Source: Patella vulgata (Eukaryota; Mollusca; Gastropoda; Patellidae). From it: a stretch of DNA of 64,000 nucleotides. Every line of letters begins with the position of its first letter. Position 1 is the first letter of the stretch. Made by a program: the position numbers and the translations under genes. Location of the stretch: positions 82,462,702-82,526,701 of the forward strand of contig NC_065881.2 of assembly GCF_932274485.2 (NCBI RefSeq), given 5' to 3'. The notes under the pieces are model-generated. The model searched no databases. It worked only from the letters and a program-made list of their open reading frames with translations, and was not told the origin of the DNA. Shown piece after piece: positions 9,101-18,340 of the stretch.

Positions 9101-12100
9101 ATGAAGTTTGACTAGCATTTCGGATCCTAATCCAGTAAATATCGCAGGCTAGCGATGACATCGAGCATTGATTATGGTCTGGATAAGTTAATTAATGTCT
9201 AATTAATAATTTAGAGAACATTTCAGGCCTAAAGAAAGACAATCAATAGGCAGATTTAGCTCTTTCATAATGTATGTTTAATTGTGACAAATTTTGTAAG
9301 ACTGATAGTTGCTATAAGCAAGGGGTCACGTATAAAAATCTGTATTTTAATCAGATTGATGACAAACTGTTTAAATGGCATTTCGTAATTGAACTTGAAT
9401 ATACAGGTCACAGATGTGTGCAGGACAAAGTGAGGGGGAGGGGGTTGGGTGAGTGTAGTGGTTTAACACGTGTGCATGAAATCACAAGGTCTGTCACAGA
9501 GTCAACTGGCATGGTTTCGATTCACCGCTTGTACGTGACAAGGAGTAGGGTTGCCTGTCCAATCTTGTGGGTTTTCTCCAGGTCCTCCAGTTTCCTCCCG
9601 GGGATCACATGGCTAAGTGGGTAAGACGCTGGCTCGCTAGCCTGGAGGACGGGTGTTCGATCCCTGCATTGGCCGAGAAAGTTATCCAGATTTTCCGGCG
9701 TGGTTCTCCCTTGTCAGTGATGCAGGACAGAGGGGCTGACAAGGAAAGCTGTCTAGTCGTTCGGATGGGACGAAAAACCGAAGTCCCGTGTACACATTGG
9801 CGTGCACGTAAAAGATCCCTTGGCAGTTGGAATTCGATATAAGAGCAGGCCGTAGTGCCGCTGTCCGGGCAAAATTTCCCTCATAGAACACTGTATGGCG
9901 TATGCGCGTCTTCATTAGCCCAGGTTAGGAGCAGAACAGTAGGACGTTAAACTCCATTTCATTTCATTTCATTTCCAGTTTCCTCCCACTACTAGAGACC
10001 CCTACAAGCGCAAGCGAATTATTAAAATAAAAATAATAAAATTGAACCATATGTTAGACCCAAAATGACCTACTTTGTGGCGAGTGGAAGTTAAACCAGG
10101 CACTTGATCAATTGTGTGACAGTTTGTTTCTTCTCAATTTTTATGACTTACCTCAGACATCCGACTAACAAAATGTCCATTTTCTACAACATCATTGGAT
10201 TTATCTGAAATTGGTTTATTCTCCAGGAATGAATGAATTTTGGAAAGACTGGATGCTATTTCTTGTACAACACTTGATTTACCAACCTGTAAAAATCACA
10301 AATTTTTATTAACAAAGAAATGAAATGGAATTTAATGTTCGGTTATTATGCATCGACAGAGTTAATGAAGACAGACATACATCATAAAGCATGTTTTCCA
10401 TGTGCGCGTTGTTGCGTTTTTTCTGCTTGTGTTTTCGTTAGCGAAAAAGTCAGTCAAATGCAAATGTAATGGGACAGTTTCCATGTAACCGGCGAAAATT
10501 CTTGCGGAAAACGTTTACATAGAAAAAGGGTTTAAAAGGAAGTTTGCTCAGTCTGCCAGACAGCAGATTTTAGCCTTCACTTCATCTGATTACAATTGCC
10601 AAGGGTTCTTTTACGTGCACACCATAGCGCAAACAGGATCCTTGGGTTTTTTTTTATTTCATGTGAACTACTAGTTTTATAGATATTATTCATACCTGGG
10701 CTTTTGGATTGTTGATATATTTGAGATAGGTTTGAATCGACACACTCAAACTTGGTATTGATTTCTGTAGATGATTCATTTCTCTGATCAGCCATTCTCG
10801 GTCCAGCCCTCGGATCAGATCACTTTGTCGTGATTTCAACATTGTTATCAGTACTACCAATATCTCGCTAAATTCCTGGAAAGAATTGTTATTTTTGTTG
10901 CATATTTTGTATATACTTGCCTACTATTCACATACCTGTATCATTTGCTTGATAAAGACCCGAGTGTCCTCGTTAAAACATCGCTTAGTATTAAACTCCA
11001 TATTGTGTATTCATAAAATAGTACCTTGTGTGTTAATATGTTCAATTACGTGATGCCAATCAAAGAAGATTTCAAAGATACGAATGATTGAAATGAGGAA
11101 TAAGCGTTATACTATGCTTTTCTTCATTAACCAACAAGCTAATATGAGGGAGAGAGAGAGGGAGAGAGAGAGAGAGAGAGAGAGATATTTTTGGGACTAA
11201 CATATGGTTCAATTTCATTTCAATATTTCGCTTGCACGTAGGGGTCTTTAGCAGTGGGAGGAAACCTGAGGACCTAGAGAAAACCCATGAAAGTCATCTT
11301 TGATTTTCTTTTTGTAAATATATTTCAATCAGACACCGTACAATAAAATGTTGCCCTGTGACAGCAAAATGAGCAAAAAGTATATGGGAGAGAGAAATGG
11401 GGTTGAATGTCCACTTGACACAAACTAGATCATTTCAGGACTAACATATGATTCAATTTATTTCCTAATTCGCTTGCACGTAGGGGTCTTTCGCAGTGGG
11501 AGGAAACCGGAGGGCCCGTAGAAAACCCATGAGGTTGGACAGGCGACCTTTCTCCTTGTCACGTAAAACCGGACAATCAAAACCACGCCAGTTGACTCAA
11601 TGACAGACCTTATGATACAACGTGCATGTACTAACCATTCGGCCATCCAACCCTCCTAAAAGTATATGAACAAAAATATCGAAACAAATTTAGTTTGCCT
11701 TCTAATCTTAACTTTTACCATTTGTGTTATGATGATTAAAAAGATATTTCTAGCCTGTTTTAAAATGTGACTCTCATTTTCCTCGCATATTTCACAAATA
11801 TTTACCTTAAAAGCTGACAAGAATTGTTGTTTATCATGAACGGAATTAACCTTCGATAATTTCTCTTGTACACTTACGATCAGACCCAGAGTTTTTCTTA
11901 AAGTAGAATCATCAGACACAAGTAATACCTGTAAATAAATGTATATCTACATCGTTAGTTTAAAAGGGAATGGAGTTGTGACAGAAGTACCTGTAAATGC
12001 ATGTATATCTACATCGTTAGTTTAAAAAGGGAATGGAGTTGTGACAAAACTATGCAGTGAGAAATGGGATATAACGTCCACTCGAAATGAAATGAAATTT

Positions 12101-15100
12101 AACGTCCTACTGTTCTGCTCCGAACTGGGCTAATGAAGACAGGCATATGCCATACAGTGTGCTATGAGAAAAATTTTGCCCGGGCAGCGACACTATGGCC
12201 TACTCTTATATCGAATTCCAACTGTGAAGTGATCTTTTATGTGCACGGCAATGTGTACACAGGTCCTCGGTTTTTCGTACCATCCGAACGACTAATGGAG
12301 TCGTGTCAAAACAATGCTGTGAGAAATGGGGTACAGCGTCCACTCGAAATGAAATTTACATCCAACTGATCTGCTCCAACTGGGCTAATGAAGTCGGGCA
12401 TCCGCCATAAAGTGTGCTGTGGCCTACTCTTATATCAAATTCCAACTGCAAAGGAATCTTTTACGTGCATGCCAATGTATAGCCTACATGGGACATCAGA
12501 TTTTCATCCTATCTGAATGACTAGACAGCTGTCCTTCTTTAAGTGCCAATTAGCCAGTTATTATACTTTTTGTAAATACATGTTGTAAGTACAAGTTTTG
12601 TAAATACATGTTGTAAATACATGTTGTAAATACATGTTGTAAATACATGTACATGTTGTAAATACACATTGTAAATACATGTTGTAAATACTACAAAAAT
12701 TTAACCAAACCTTTAACATAGAATGCAGAACATCTTTAGCAGCTTGAATCAAATGATCACCATTTTGTTTATTGGTGACATCTGCTTGGTATTTCTGTGA
12801 AGCTATTTTTAAATCTGAACCAGCTAAATCTAAACTTTCACAAGCCGATTTCATCTGAGTCTGTAAAACCTACAATAAATAAAAACATTTCACTTTATGA
12901 ATGGGAATGACAGCTGGTCAGTGAAAATGGTGCTGACTCACCAACCAGGAGGTTTTGGGAACTGTTCAGAATTTTCCAGCCTGGTTTCCCCTAGTGGTGT
13001 GGGACGGAGTGGTGTCCCCTTGTCAGTGGTGTAGGTTGGAGCGGTATCCCCTTGTCCGTGGTGTAGGATGGAGTGGTGTCCCCTTGTCCGTGTAGGATGG
13101 AGTGGTGTCCCCTTGTCAGTGGTGTAGGATGGAGTGGTGTCCCCTTGTCAGTGGTGTAGGATGGAGTGGTGTTCCCTTGTCTGTGGTGTAGGGTAGAGTG
13201 GTGTCTCTTTGTCAGTGGTGTAGGACGGCATGTTGCCTCCTTGTCAGCCTTGTCAGTGGTGCTGGACAGTTGGCCTGGCAAGTCAAAAGTCATTCAGTTG
13301 GGAAGAAAACCGGAGATCCTATGTACATTGGCATGCACGTAAAGTTGACAGTTGTAATTTGAAATAAGAGTTGATGGTAGAGCTGCTCTTTGGGCTAGTG
13401 AATTATTGAAATAAAGAGAGAGAGAGATTCCACTCGACACAAACTAGGTCATTTCGGGACTAACATATGGTTTAATTTTATTTACATAATTCGCTTGCAC
13501 GTAGGGGTCTTTAGCAGTGGGAGGAAACCGGAGGACCCGGAGAAAACCCACGAGGTTGGACAGGCGACCCTATTCCTTGCCATGTACAAACGGGGATTCG
13601 AAACCACGCCAGTCGACTCAATGACAGACTTTATGATACAGCGCGCGCACGCTAACCATTCAGCCATCCAACCCCCCATTGAAATAAAACTAAACCATAA
13701 TATATTATATGAGTACCAAAATGACCTATTTTGTGTTAAATGAACATTAAACTATAATTCTTTCTCAACTTACAGGATCTTTGGAATCTTGTATTTGCTT
13801 TTGCCCAACTTGTATAAATCTGTGTGCAGCTTTGATCACACCCAGGGCACACTGGGATATCTGCTTCTCTCTGCCTTCATCTTTACTACTTGATGATGCT
13901 CCATTTGATTCATTTAAAATAATCAACAACGATATCTGGAAATATAAAAAACAAAATCACTGTTGCTTTGATTAAAGAAATGAAATGAAATTGGGTTTAT
14001 CATCCTACTGTTCTGCTCCGAACTGGGCTAATGAAGACAGGCATACCCCATACAGTGTGCCATGAGAGAAACCTTCTACTCTTATATCAAATTCCCCCCG
14101 GTTGTACGTGACAAGGAGTAGGGCCGCCTGTCCAACCTCGTGGGTTTTCTCTGGGTCCTCCGGTTTCCTCCCACTGCTAAAGACCCCTACGCGCAAGCGA
14201 ATTATTGAAATAAAATTAAACCATATGTTAGTCCCGAAATGACCTAGTTTGTGTCGAGTGGACGTTAAACCCCATTTCTCTCTCTCTCTCTCTCTTATAT
14301 CAAATTCCAAACGTCAAGGGATCTTTTACGTGCATGCCAATGTGCACACGGGACCTCAGTTTTTCGTTCCATTCGAACGACTAGACAGCTGTCCTCGTCA
14401 GGCCTCCCGTCCTGCATCACTTGGTTTGAAGATTTAAATATAATGCCAATATTCGCAAAGAAATGACCAGGCATTTTTTAAAGGAGGAATTCCATATATT
14501 CACTGTCGTTTGGATTAAAGATTTAAAAATTATGGCAATCTATACTAATTTGTTGTATAGGAGTAGCTCGGACCCGGGAGTAACATAGGCCTGGTGGTGG
14601 TTTTGGAGTTATAGGCTCAACCCATGTAGCGGAGAAATCCCAGATATGTGGATGGAATGCTTTTAGATTCCTTTATTTTGGTGCCAAATTTTTATCAGAA
14701 GTTCTGCGATATGTTTTCAAAGAAATACCAACATGTGATTGTGTATGGAACAGTTGAATTAGAGCTGCTTGGGTATCTGAAGGGTTAATGTGTGTCGATG
14801 GATCAGAAGGTCTGTCATTGAGACAAGTGAAGTGGTTGTACATGACAAGGAGTAGGTTCGCCTGACCAGCCAAGTGGGTTTTCTCTAGGTCCTCAAGTTT
14901 TCCCCTACTGCTAAAGACACCTACATGCAAGCAAAGTATTAAAATAAAATTAAACCATAATTAGGGTGACCCACCATAAATAAATATCTCCATATATCTC
15001 GACAATTACGCCACAATATTTATATATATGCCAAGCCTCTAATCAGTTTCACACAATTATAGTCACTAAATAAACGATTATGTTGTACTTAATAAGCTAT

Positions 15101-16684
15101 GACCATTAATCATGTATAAATAATAAGACTGAAAACTGGTTGCAAGAGTCGTCCATAACATCCAGACACTTTTGAGTAAAAGATAGGTTACGTGCCCTTG
15201 TTTTGAAATTAGTCTCGCTTAACCAGTCTATCGACCATTCTACGTCTGATTGACAGGTCGGGATAATCAAGACTACTTTTTTACGAAACATAACAGAAAG
15301 CTAGAACAAGAAATTGAATTTAGAAATAAGCACGTTAGGTAGCTCAACAATCGTTTTAAGAAGCTTGTAAAAGTAAAATGAAACTACTGCTAGTATCATG
15401 TTCCTGTCTAACCCGAGTGATTCAGAGATATTATTTGTACCAAACCAAAAGATGCCGCTCTTAACGGTACAGTTAATGTTAATGATAAAGCGATTTAAAA
15501 AATGAAACGAACGTAATTTCTAAATCTGCTGTAATAACCAAGAAGCTTAAGTTTACTGCTATTCAAAATCGTCAACAATAAATTTTTTACGGCTGTAATA
15601 GTTGATAGATTTGTAGAGAATTGCACGTGCCATGGCTATTTATAGTATCATACTGTCAGAAAGTTGGTCTCGGCACGGCGAATGTGCACGCTTCAGTGGT
15701 AGTCTCGAACTATCAGCGGTGGACTGTATTTCTGTGAGTACATGGGTCACCCTACCATAATATGTTAGTGTCGAGTGGACATTACAGCCCATATCTCTCT
15801 CCCTTGGGTATCAATTAACACCTTAAGGTGCTTCCAATAGTTCACGCGTCTGAACGTAGTCTCCTTACACTCGAGCTGTACATTCTGGAATGCCTGTAAT
15901 ACCGACATTCTTAAAGGGACAATAACACTCTTGCTGGCTTGACATTTCAAGAAAATAAATAATAGCCTTATTCTAAGTATTAGATGTTTAAGTATCCTAC
16001 CTGTTGTGTAAATTATCCATTAAATCCTATTTTACTTGTCCAGAGAGTTCGAAAATATTTTTAAATCCAAGTCACATTTGAAAAGCTTTATGTTAGGCTT
16101 TTCAAATCATTTAGTTGAATTTTTCCAATTTTTTTAAAATTAGGTGTGTCTTAAAAGATAATATTTGTATCATCAATTAATTGGAATATTGTAAAATAGT
16201 ACAATTTGTTGACCAGAATAAAGATTGGGACATATTATTCAGTTACAACAAGAGTGGTATTGAGCCTTTAAATTTGTGCAATTGTCTATTTGGCAGAAAG
16301 GTGTTGCACAATGACATACTCCTACTCAACTGGCTCTGTGAGGTAAGGAAGGTTTTATTTTCTCCGACTCCATGAAATGTTTTACAGGCACTGACACGAG
16401 ACCGTATAGCCACAACAAACAAATATACCTTACTACTGCAATGTACATATGACCACAATTAATAAGCAGACTATACGGTTTGACAAAAAGTTGATAATTA
16501 AAGCAGATTCATAAAACATATTTATATTGAAGGGAGATAACTCCTTTTTGTTTTCAAACAAAAAATTGTACATCGCGGTAATTAATGCATAAATCTAACA
16601 TACCTGGGAAGCTATCGGCGCCAAAACTCTTTCTAATGACTTGGTCTTGACTAAATTAGCGATTAATCCGTAAGTCACTTCCAT
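3031..16684 (-). CDS. Vinculin/alpha-catenin superfamily protein, N-terminal nine exons (alpha-catulin-like)
   Basis: Nine minus-strand exons join in frame: 16604-16684, 13774-13935, 12711-12869, 11806-11928, 10696-10875, 10152-10286, 7318-7464, 6737-6810 and 3031-3187. All internal junctions are phase 0 except exon 8/9, which is phase 2. All donors are GT and all acceptors AG. The product is about 405 residues, almost wholly alpha-helical. It starts MEVTYGLIANLVKTKSLERV. Residues KVLLVSDD, KVNSV and SRQSDL align by eye with the alpha-catulin stretch KVLLLAD...KVNSF...DRQNDL, and less well with vinculin and alpha-catenin. Family members are cytoskeletal scaffold proteins of adhesion sites; catulin also binds Rho-GEF and channel complexes. 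A full family member needs 300 or more further residues, which must lie beyond base 1. The introns are full of SINEs and MITEs. Catulin rather than vinculin or alpha-catenin is a moderate-confidence choice. Confidence 0.85.
3272..3455 (+). repeat. SINE-A, 3' truncated
   Basis: Head TTGGACGGACGAATGGTTAG and core CTCCCACTGCTAAAGACCCC, ending soon after the AAATAAAACTGAACC stretch. Confidence 0.75.
3543..4068 (-). repeat. SINE-A interrupted by a second, full-length SINE-A
   Basis: The outer SINE-A occupies 3543-3665 and 3926-4068. A full antisense SINE-A (3666-3925, 260 bp) sits inside it, flanked by the 13 bp duplication GCACTGGGGAGGA (3653-3665 and 3926-3938). This copy fixes the family's true ends. 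Confidence 0.9.
4315..4577 (-). repeat. SINE-A copy
   Basis: Antisense, near full length, from a GA-rich tail to the head GGCTATCCAAACTCCC. It has a short gap in the GGTTTCCTCC core. Confidence 0.8.
4607..6026 (-). mobile_element. hAT-like DNA transposon remnant with transposase C-terminus
   Basis: The ends TAGGTTCCCAACC and GGGAAACGCCGGG are flanked by an 8 bp duplication, ATAGAGCA (4599-4606 and 6027-6034). Minus-strand 4759-5001 encodes a hAT dimerisation tail: SSYLCEQSFSTMVVIKTKFR, LKIERDMIVALSG and EPRIENLVAEKQAQPSH, as in ZBED/FAM200-type hAT proteins. Only a decayed C-terminal part is left, and a SINE-B (5003-5371) splits it. It lies in intron 8 of the vinculin-like gene. Confidence 0.85.
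5003..5371 (-). repeat. SINE-B, full length
   Basis: Antisense, 369 bp, flanked by the duplication GTAACTG(A/G)ACAAA (4990-5002 and 5372-5384). Inserted in the hAT remnant. Confidence 0.9.
6101..6439 (-). repeat. SINE-B copy
   Basis: Antisense with internal deletions, flanked by AATTAATGTAAAA at 6088-6100 and 6440-6452. Confidence 0.88.
6737..6810 (-). CDS. Vinculin-like gene, exon 8
   Basis: 24 codons plus two bases, ILQAKSRVLELQTLTKTNPN to IIEI, between TTTTTAG and CAG|GTAAAT. Confidence 0.8.
6899..7155 (-). repeat. SINE-A copy
   Basis: Antisense, GA tail to head. The part around the CCGGAGAAAACCC core is missing. A MITE end fragment (AGCTCTTACATAATGCATC) follows at about 7175-7212. Confidence 0.75.
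7318..7464 (-). CDS. Vinculin-like gene, exon 7
   Basis: 49 codons, VLEILKVEKRSEPLHDLEAN to IIRSCQR, between ATTTTAG and AGA|GTAAGT. Confidence 0.85.
7499..7863. mobile_element. CAATCTG-TIR MITE (Mutator-like), copy 1
   Basis: Inverted ends CAATCTGATTAAAATACACA and CAATCTGATTTAAACACAGA, with the shared CGTTTCGTTTT block further in. The flanks ATAAGAAAA and ATAAGAAAT (8 of 9) look like a 9 bp duplication. No coding capacity. Confidence 0.75.
7943..8319 (-). repeat. SINE-B, full length
   Basis: Antisense, flanked by GCGATA(A/G)GGAGC at 7931-7942 and 8320-8331. Confidence 0.88.
8332..8505. repeat. Head-to-head inverted pair of tRNA-like SINE heads
   Basis: A plus-strand SINE-B-type head (GGGTCAGTGAGTAAGACG...GTGTTCGATTTT...TTGGCCGAGAAAG) meets an inverted one (CTCGGTCAACACC...TTGAATCCTTGACC...CACTGAGCC) across the palindrome CCAGAAAATTTTCTGG. 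Confidence 0.7.
8589..9358. mobile_element. CAATCTG-TIR MITE, copy 2, with nested TTAA MITE
   Basis: The ends CAATCTGGTTAAAACACAGA and TTTTAATCAGATTG are flanked by an exact 10 bp duplication, ATGACAAACT (8579-8588 and 9359-9368). A TTAA-type MITE (about 8935-9273) is inserted near its right end. Confidence 0.83.
8935..9273. mobile_element. TTAA-type MITE (TACATTATG family), nested copy
   Basis: Runs from AAAACTAGATAATCTAACGG to CATAATGTATGTTTAA. The outermost left end is missing. Confidence 0.72.
9450..10112 (+). repeat. SINE-A interrupted by SINE-B
   Basis: SINE-A occupies 9450-9599 and 9975-10112. Its CCAGTTTCCTCCC block is the target of the SINE-B insertion and is duplicated. Confidence 0.85.
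9600..9974 (+). repeat. SINE-B, full-length reference copy
   Basis: 375 bp sense copy flanked by the 13 bp duplication CCAGTTTCCTCCC (9587-9599, 9975-9987), so both ends are certain. The 5' tRNA-like head has an A-box-like TGGCTAAGTGGGTAAG and a B-box-like GTGTTCGATCCC. The body includes CCTTGTCAGTGATGCAGGAC and CGTGTACACATTGGCGTGCA. The 3' end is ACGTTAAACTCC then (ATTTC)n. Confidence 0.93.
10152..10286 (-). CDS. Vinculin-like gene, exon 6
   Basis: 45 codons, VGKSSVVQEIASSLSKIHSF to FVSRMSE, between TTTTTACAG and GAG|GTAAGT. Confidence 0.85.
10696..10875 (-). CDS. Vinculin-like gene, exon 5
   Basis: 60 codons, EFSEILVVLITMLKSRQSDL to YINNPKAQ, between CTTTCCAG and CAG|GTATGA. RQSDL matches the RQ(N/Q)(D/E)L motif of catulin and vinculin. 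Confidence 0.87.
10936..11001 (-). CDS. Candidate alternative first exon of the vinculin-like gene
   Basis: Minus-strand ATG at 10999-11001 opens 22 codons (MEFNTKRCFNEDTRVFIKQM, IQ) ending at CAG|GTATG. The phase 0 donor would splice in frame to exon 5. A stop lies in frame just before the ATG. Including it between exons 4 and 5 by its nearest AG acceptor would bring in a stop, and family alignment supports direct 4-5 joining. So if used, it starts a shorter isoform. It may be chance. Confidence 0.35.
11147..11290 (-). repeat. SINE-A 3' part with expanded GA tract
   Basis: A (GA)n run of about 36 bases leads into the antisense SINE-A tail and core, which stops at GAAAACCCATGA. Confidence 0.7.
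11385..11655 (-). repeat. SINE-A copy
   Basis: Antisense and nearly complete, from GAGAGAAATGGGG to the head GGCCATCCAACCC. Confidence 0.8.
11806..11928 (-). CDS. Vinculin-like gene, exon 4
   Basis: 41 codons, VLLVSDDSTLRKTLGL to FLSAFK, between TTTACAG and AAG|GTAAAT. This is the best stretch of resemblance to alpha-catulin. Confidence 0.85.
12082..12540 (-). repeat. Composite of two antisense SINE-B fragments
   Basis: A SINE-B up to CCATCCGAACGACTAATGG is followed by a second 3' end (GAAATGAAATTTACATCCAAC...). The unusual join AATGGAGTCGTGTCAAAACA is repeated at 45.5 kb. Confidence 0.8.
12562..12692. repeat. TGTAAATACATGT minisatellite beside exon 3
   Basis: Repeats of TTGTAAATACATG (13-14 bp) end about 20 bases from the exon 3 donor. 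The copy at 45.7 kb has a different number of units. Confidence 0.8.
12711..12869 (-). CDS. Vinculin-like gene, exon 3
   Basis: 53 codons, VLQTQMKSACESLDLAGSDL to AAKDVLHSMLK, phase 0. The donor is GTTTGG, weaker than the others. The first 131 plus-strand bases reappear without change at 45873-46003. Confidence 0.85.
12990..13270. repeat. 32 bp minisatellite derived from SINE-B
   Basis: About 8 units of CCCCTTGTCAGTGGTGTAGG + ATGGAGTGGTGT. The first 26 bases match the SINE-B body (CCCTTGTCAGTGATGCAGG + ACGGAG). Remnants of SINE-B flank both sides. Confidence 0.85.
13412..13677 (-). repeat. SINE-A copy
   Basis: Antisense, nearly complete, ending 97 bases before exon 2. Confidence 0.82.
13774..13935 (-). 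CDS. Vinculin-like gene, exon 2
   Basis: 54 codons, ISLLIILNESNGA to IQDSKDP, between TTTCCAG and CCT|GTAAGT. Contains the helical CALGVIKAAHRFIQVGQK, typical of the family's first bundle. Confidence 0.85.
13978..14422 (-). repeat. SINE-B interrupted by SINE-A
   Basis: Antisense SINE-B at 13978-14095 and 14309-14422. It stops before its tRNA-like head. Confidence 0.82.
14096..14293 (+). repeat. 5'-truncated SINE-A inserted in SINE-B
   Basis: Starts after its B box and ends in (CT)n. It is flanked by CTTATATCAAATTCC at 14081-14095 and 14294-14308. 5' truncation plus target duplication is the mark of target-primed reverse transcription. Confidence 0.9.
14800..15810 (+). repeat. SINE-A interrupted by a hAT-like element
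   Basis: SINE-A occupies about 14800-14961 and 15754-15810. The rest is the inserted DNA transposon. Confidence 0.78.
14962..15753 (-). mobile_element. hAT-like DNA transposon with transposase fragment
   Basis: The inverted ends TAGGGTGACCCA / TGGGTCACCCT(A) are flanked by the 8 bp duplication ACCATAAT (14954-14961, 15754-15761). The 61-codon minus-strand ORF at 15106-15291 has PTCQSDVEWSIDWLSE, KTRARNLS and CLDVMDDS. These resemble the hAT dimerisation motif (xSNAxVERxFSxxNxIKTxxRNxL). The remainder of the transposase is lost. Confidence 0.8.
15911..16271. mobile_element. TTAA-flanked MITE with ACAATAACACTCTTG ends, copy 1
   Basis: 361 bp. The left end TTAAAGGGACAATAACACTC and the reversed right end TTAAAGGCTCAATACCACTC form an imperfect inverted repeat of about 23 bp starting at TTAA. 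A second copy is at 25327. TTAA targets point to a piggyBac- or Kolobok-like transposase. Confidence 0.82.
16604..16684 (-). CDS. Vinculin-like gene, exon 1 (start codon)
   Basis: 27 codons, MEVTYGLIANLVKTK to LAPIASQ. The donor is CCCAG|GTATG, phase 0. A TATAAAA motif lies only about 28 bases before the ATG, so either the 5' UTR is very short or the motif is chance. Confidence 0.8.
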
Positions 16685-16984
16685 TTTGCCCTCATACCTG
16701 TATGGTTTTATACCTGAACTCCGATATTAATCATATTTATCGATTTTTCAACAGCTGAACTACCCGCTCGGTAGTATCAAAATTTGATCCCGATTGAAAA
16801 GCGCACCTGTTATCAAACGGAACGAAGTTAAGATATTTTGTGGTATATTGGGTTCAAAGAAATGCCCTTTTGAATTATGGTGCCCCTTTGTGACTTTTCA
16901 AAAGTTTTTATTTTCTGCTTCGTTATTCTTGTTTTTTCAGATTTTCTTTGATGCTAATAATCATGCCATATACTACCTGAAAAT

Positions 16985-17405
16985 ACTTAAAGTAGCTAGC
17001 TAAGTCTCTAACTCAATATCATCCAAAGTCATACACGTTGAAAATACGAATTATTTGTCAATTCAAATCAACATTGATGTTGTGATCTTACCAGGAAAAG
17101 ACAGGCTTCTGATATCCTATGTTTAAGACAGAATAAACATTTTACCATTGGTACACGAATCGTGTACCATAGTGCGTTTTAGCGTCATTTGCAACAAGTG
17201 ACCAGAAAGAACGAGGCTACACATATTCAACTGGAGAACCCATGCTCAATAGACGGGAATAACCAGACGCTAGAAATTGCTATAGGGTTGAGACACAGGT
17301 CGTATTTCGCTGGACATAACTGATTTGAAATTAAGAGCCAAAACGGAAACAATTGAATGTAAATCAGTTTATATACAATCAGATTACATTATTATTTGAT
17401 AAAGA
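16985..17405. repeat. Dispersed repeat with central palindrome, copy 1
   Basis: Shares long similarity with 60680-61090, including ACATTTTACCATTGGTACAC and the palindrome GGTACACGAATCGTGTACC. Ends not resolved; no coding sign. Confidence 0.65.
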
Positions 17406-17409
17406 GAAA

Positions 17410-17782
17410 ATGAAATGAAATGAAATGTGGTTTAACGTCCTACTGTTCTGCTCCGAACTGGGCTAATGAAGACGGACATACGCCATACAGTGTGCTATGA
17501 GGGAAATTTTGCCCGGGCAGCGGCACTATCGCCTACTCTTATATCGAATTCCAACTGCCAAGGGATCTTTTACGTGCATTCCAATGTATACACGGGACCT
17601 CGGTTTTTCGTCTCATCCGAAGGACTAGACAGCTGTCCTTGGCAGGCCCTCCGTTCTACATCACTGACAAGGGGAAACCACGTCGGAAAATCCCGATAAA
17701 CTTTCTCGGCCAATGCAGGGATCGAACACCCGACCTCCAGGCTAGAGAAACAGTGTCTTAACCACCTAGCCACCGTGGCTCC
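17410..17782 (-). repeat. SINE-B, full length
   Basis: 373 bp antisense, flanked by GATAAAGAGAAA (17398-17409, 17783-17794). Confidence 0.9.
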
Positions 17783-17976
17783 GATAAAGAGAAAGAACGA
17801 AATATCACATATGGGATCCAAAAGGGAATTAATGTCGCCATGTACCTGTGGGGAATCCCAACCAGACTAACCCTGATCCAGAATACATGAAACGATCTCC
17901 CCAACCTCTTATAGTTCTAAGGCTCACTGCAAATTTGTATGGTCAAAGGTCACGACATGTAAACAGCTATAGCGCC

Positions 17977-18021
17977 AAACCCTAACCCTAACCCTAGACC
18001 CACTCTAACCCTAACCCACAA
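17977..18021. repeat. Short telomere-like CCCTAA tract
   Basis: Two short runs of CCCTAA (AACCCTAACCCTAACCCTA and CTAACCCTAACCC) separated by about 10 bases. Too short for a telomere. Confidence 0.6.
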
Positions 18022-18340
18022 TCTCGTAAACAATCACGTGAACTCAATTTATATCTCGCGACCTTGACGCAATCTACAGTGGGCCATAACTATTAGACTT
18101 TGCGGTCGTAAAATCTTTTTTTTTTCGCGGTGTTTGTATTAATCATATACTAGCATTTTTGGATTTCATTACTTTTTACTTAAGTTCCTTGAAAATAATA
18201 CCGAAATTTCAGTGTTGAATTTTTTTTAGAGAAAATCACACCAAGACAGACTCAGGGAAATGGGATATAAAGTTTAGGGTCGTCAATTTTGCCGTTTAAC
18301 AAATAGGGTCCACACGGGTATTTTTTTTTCTTATTTTGGC

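Noticed and set aside
9620-9670. tRNA-like sequence
   Set aside because: Part of the SINE-B head, with no proper acceptor or anticodon arms. It is repeated in every SINE-B copy.
11458-11646. 62-codon ORF starting MAEWLVHARCIIRS
   Set aside because: Translation of SINE-A. The same peptide recurs at 3700, 13482, 44930 and 49649.
13781-13975. 64-codon plus-strand ORF
   Set aside because: Antisense of vinculin-like exon 2, which has splice sites and family similarity on the other strand.
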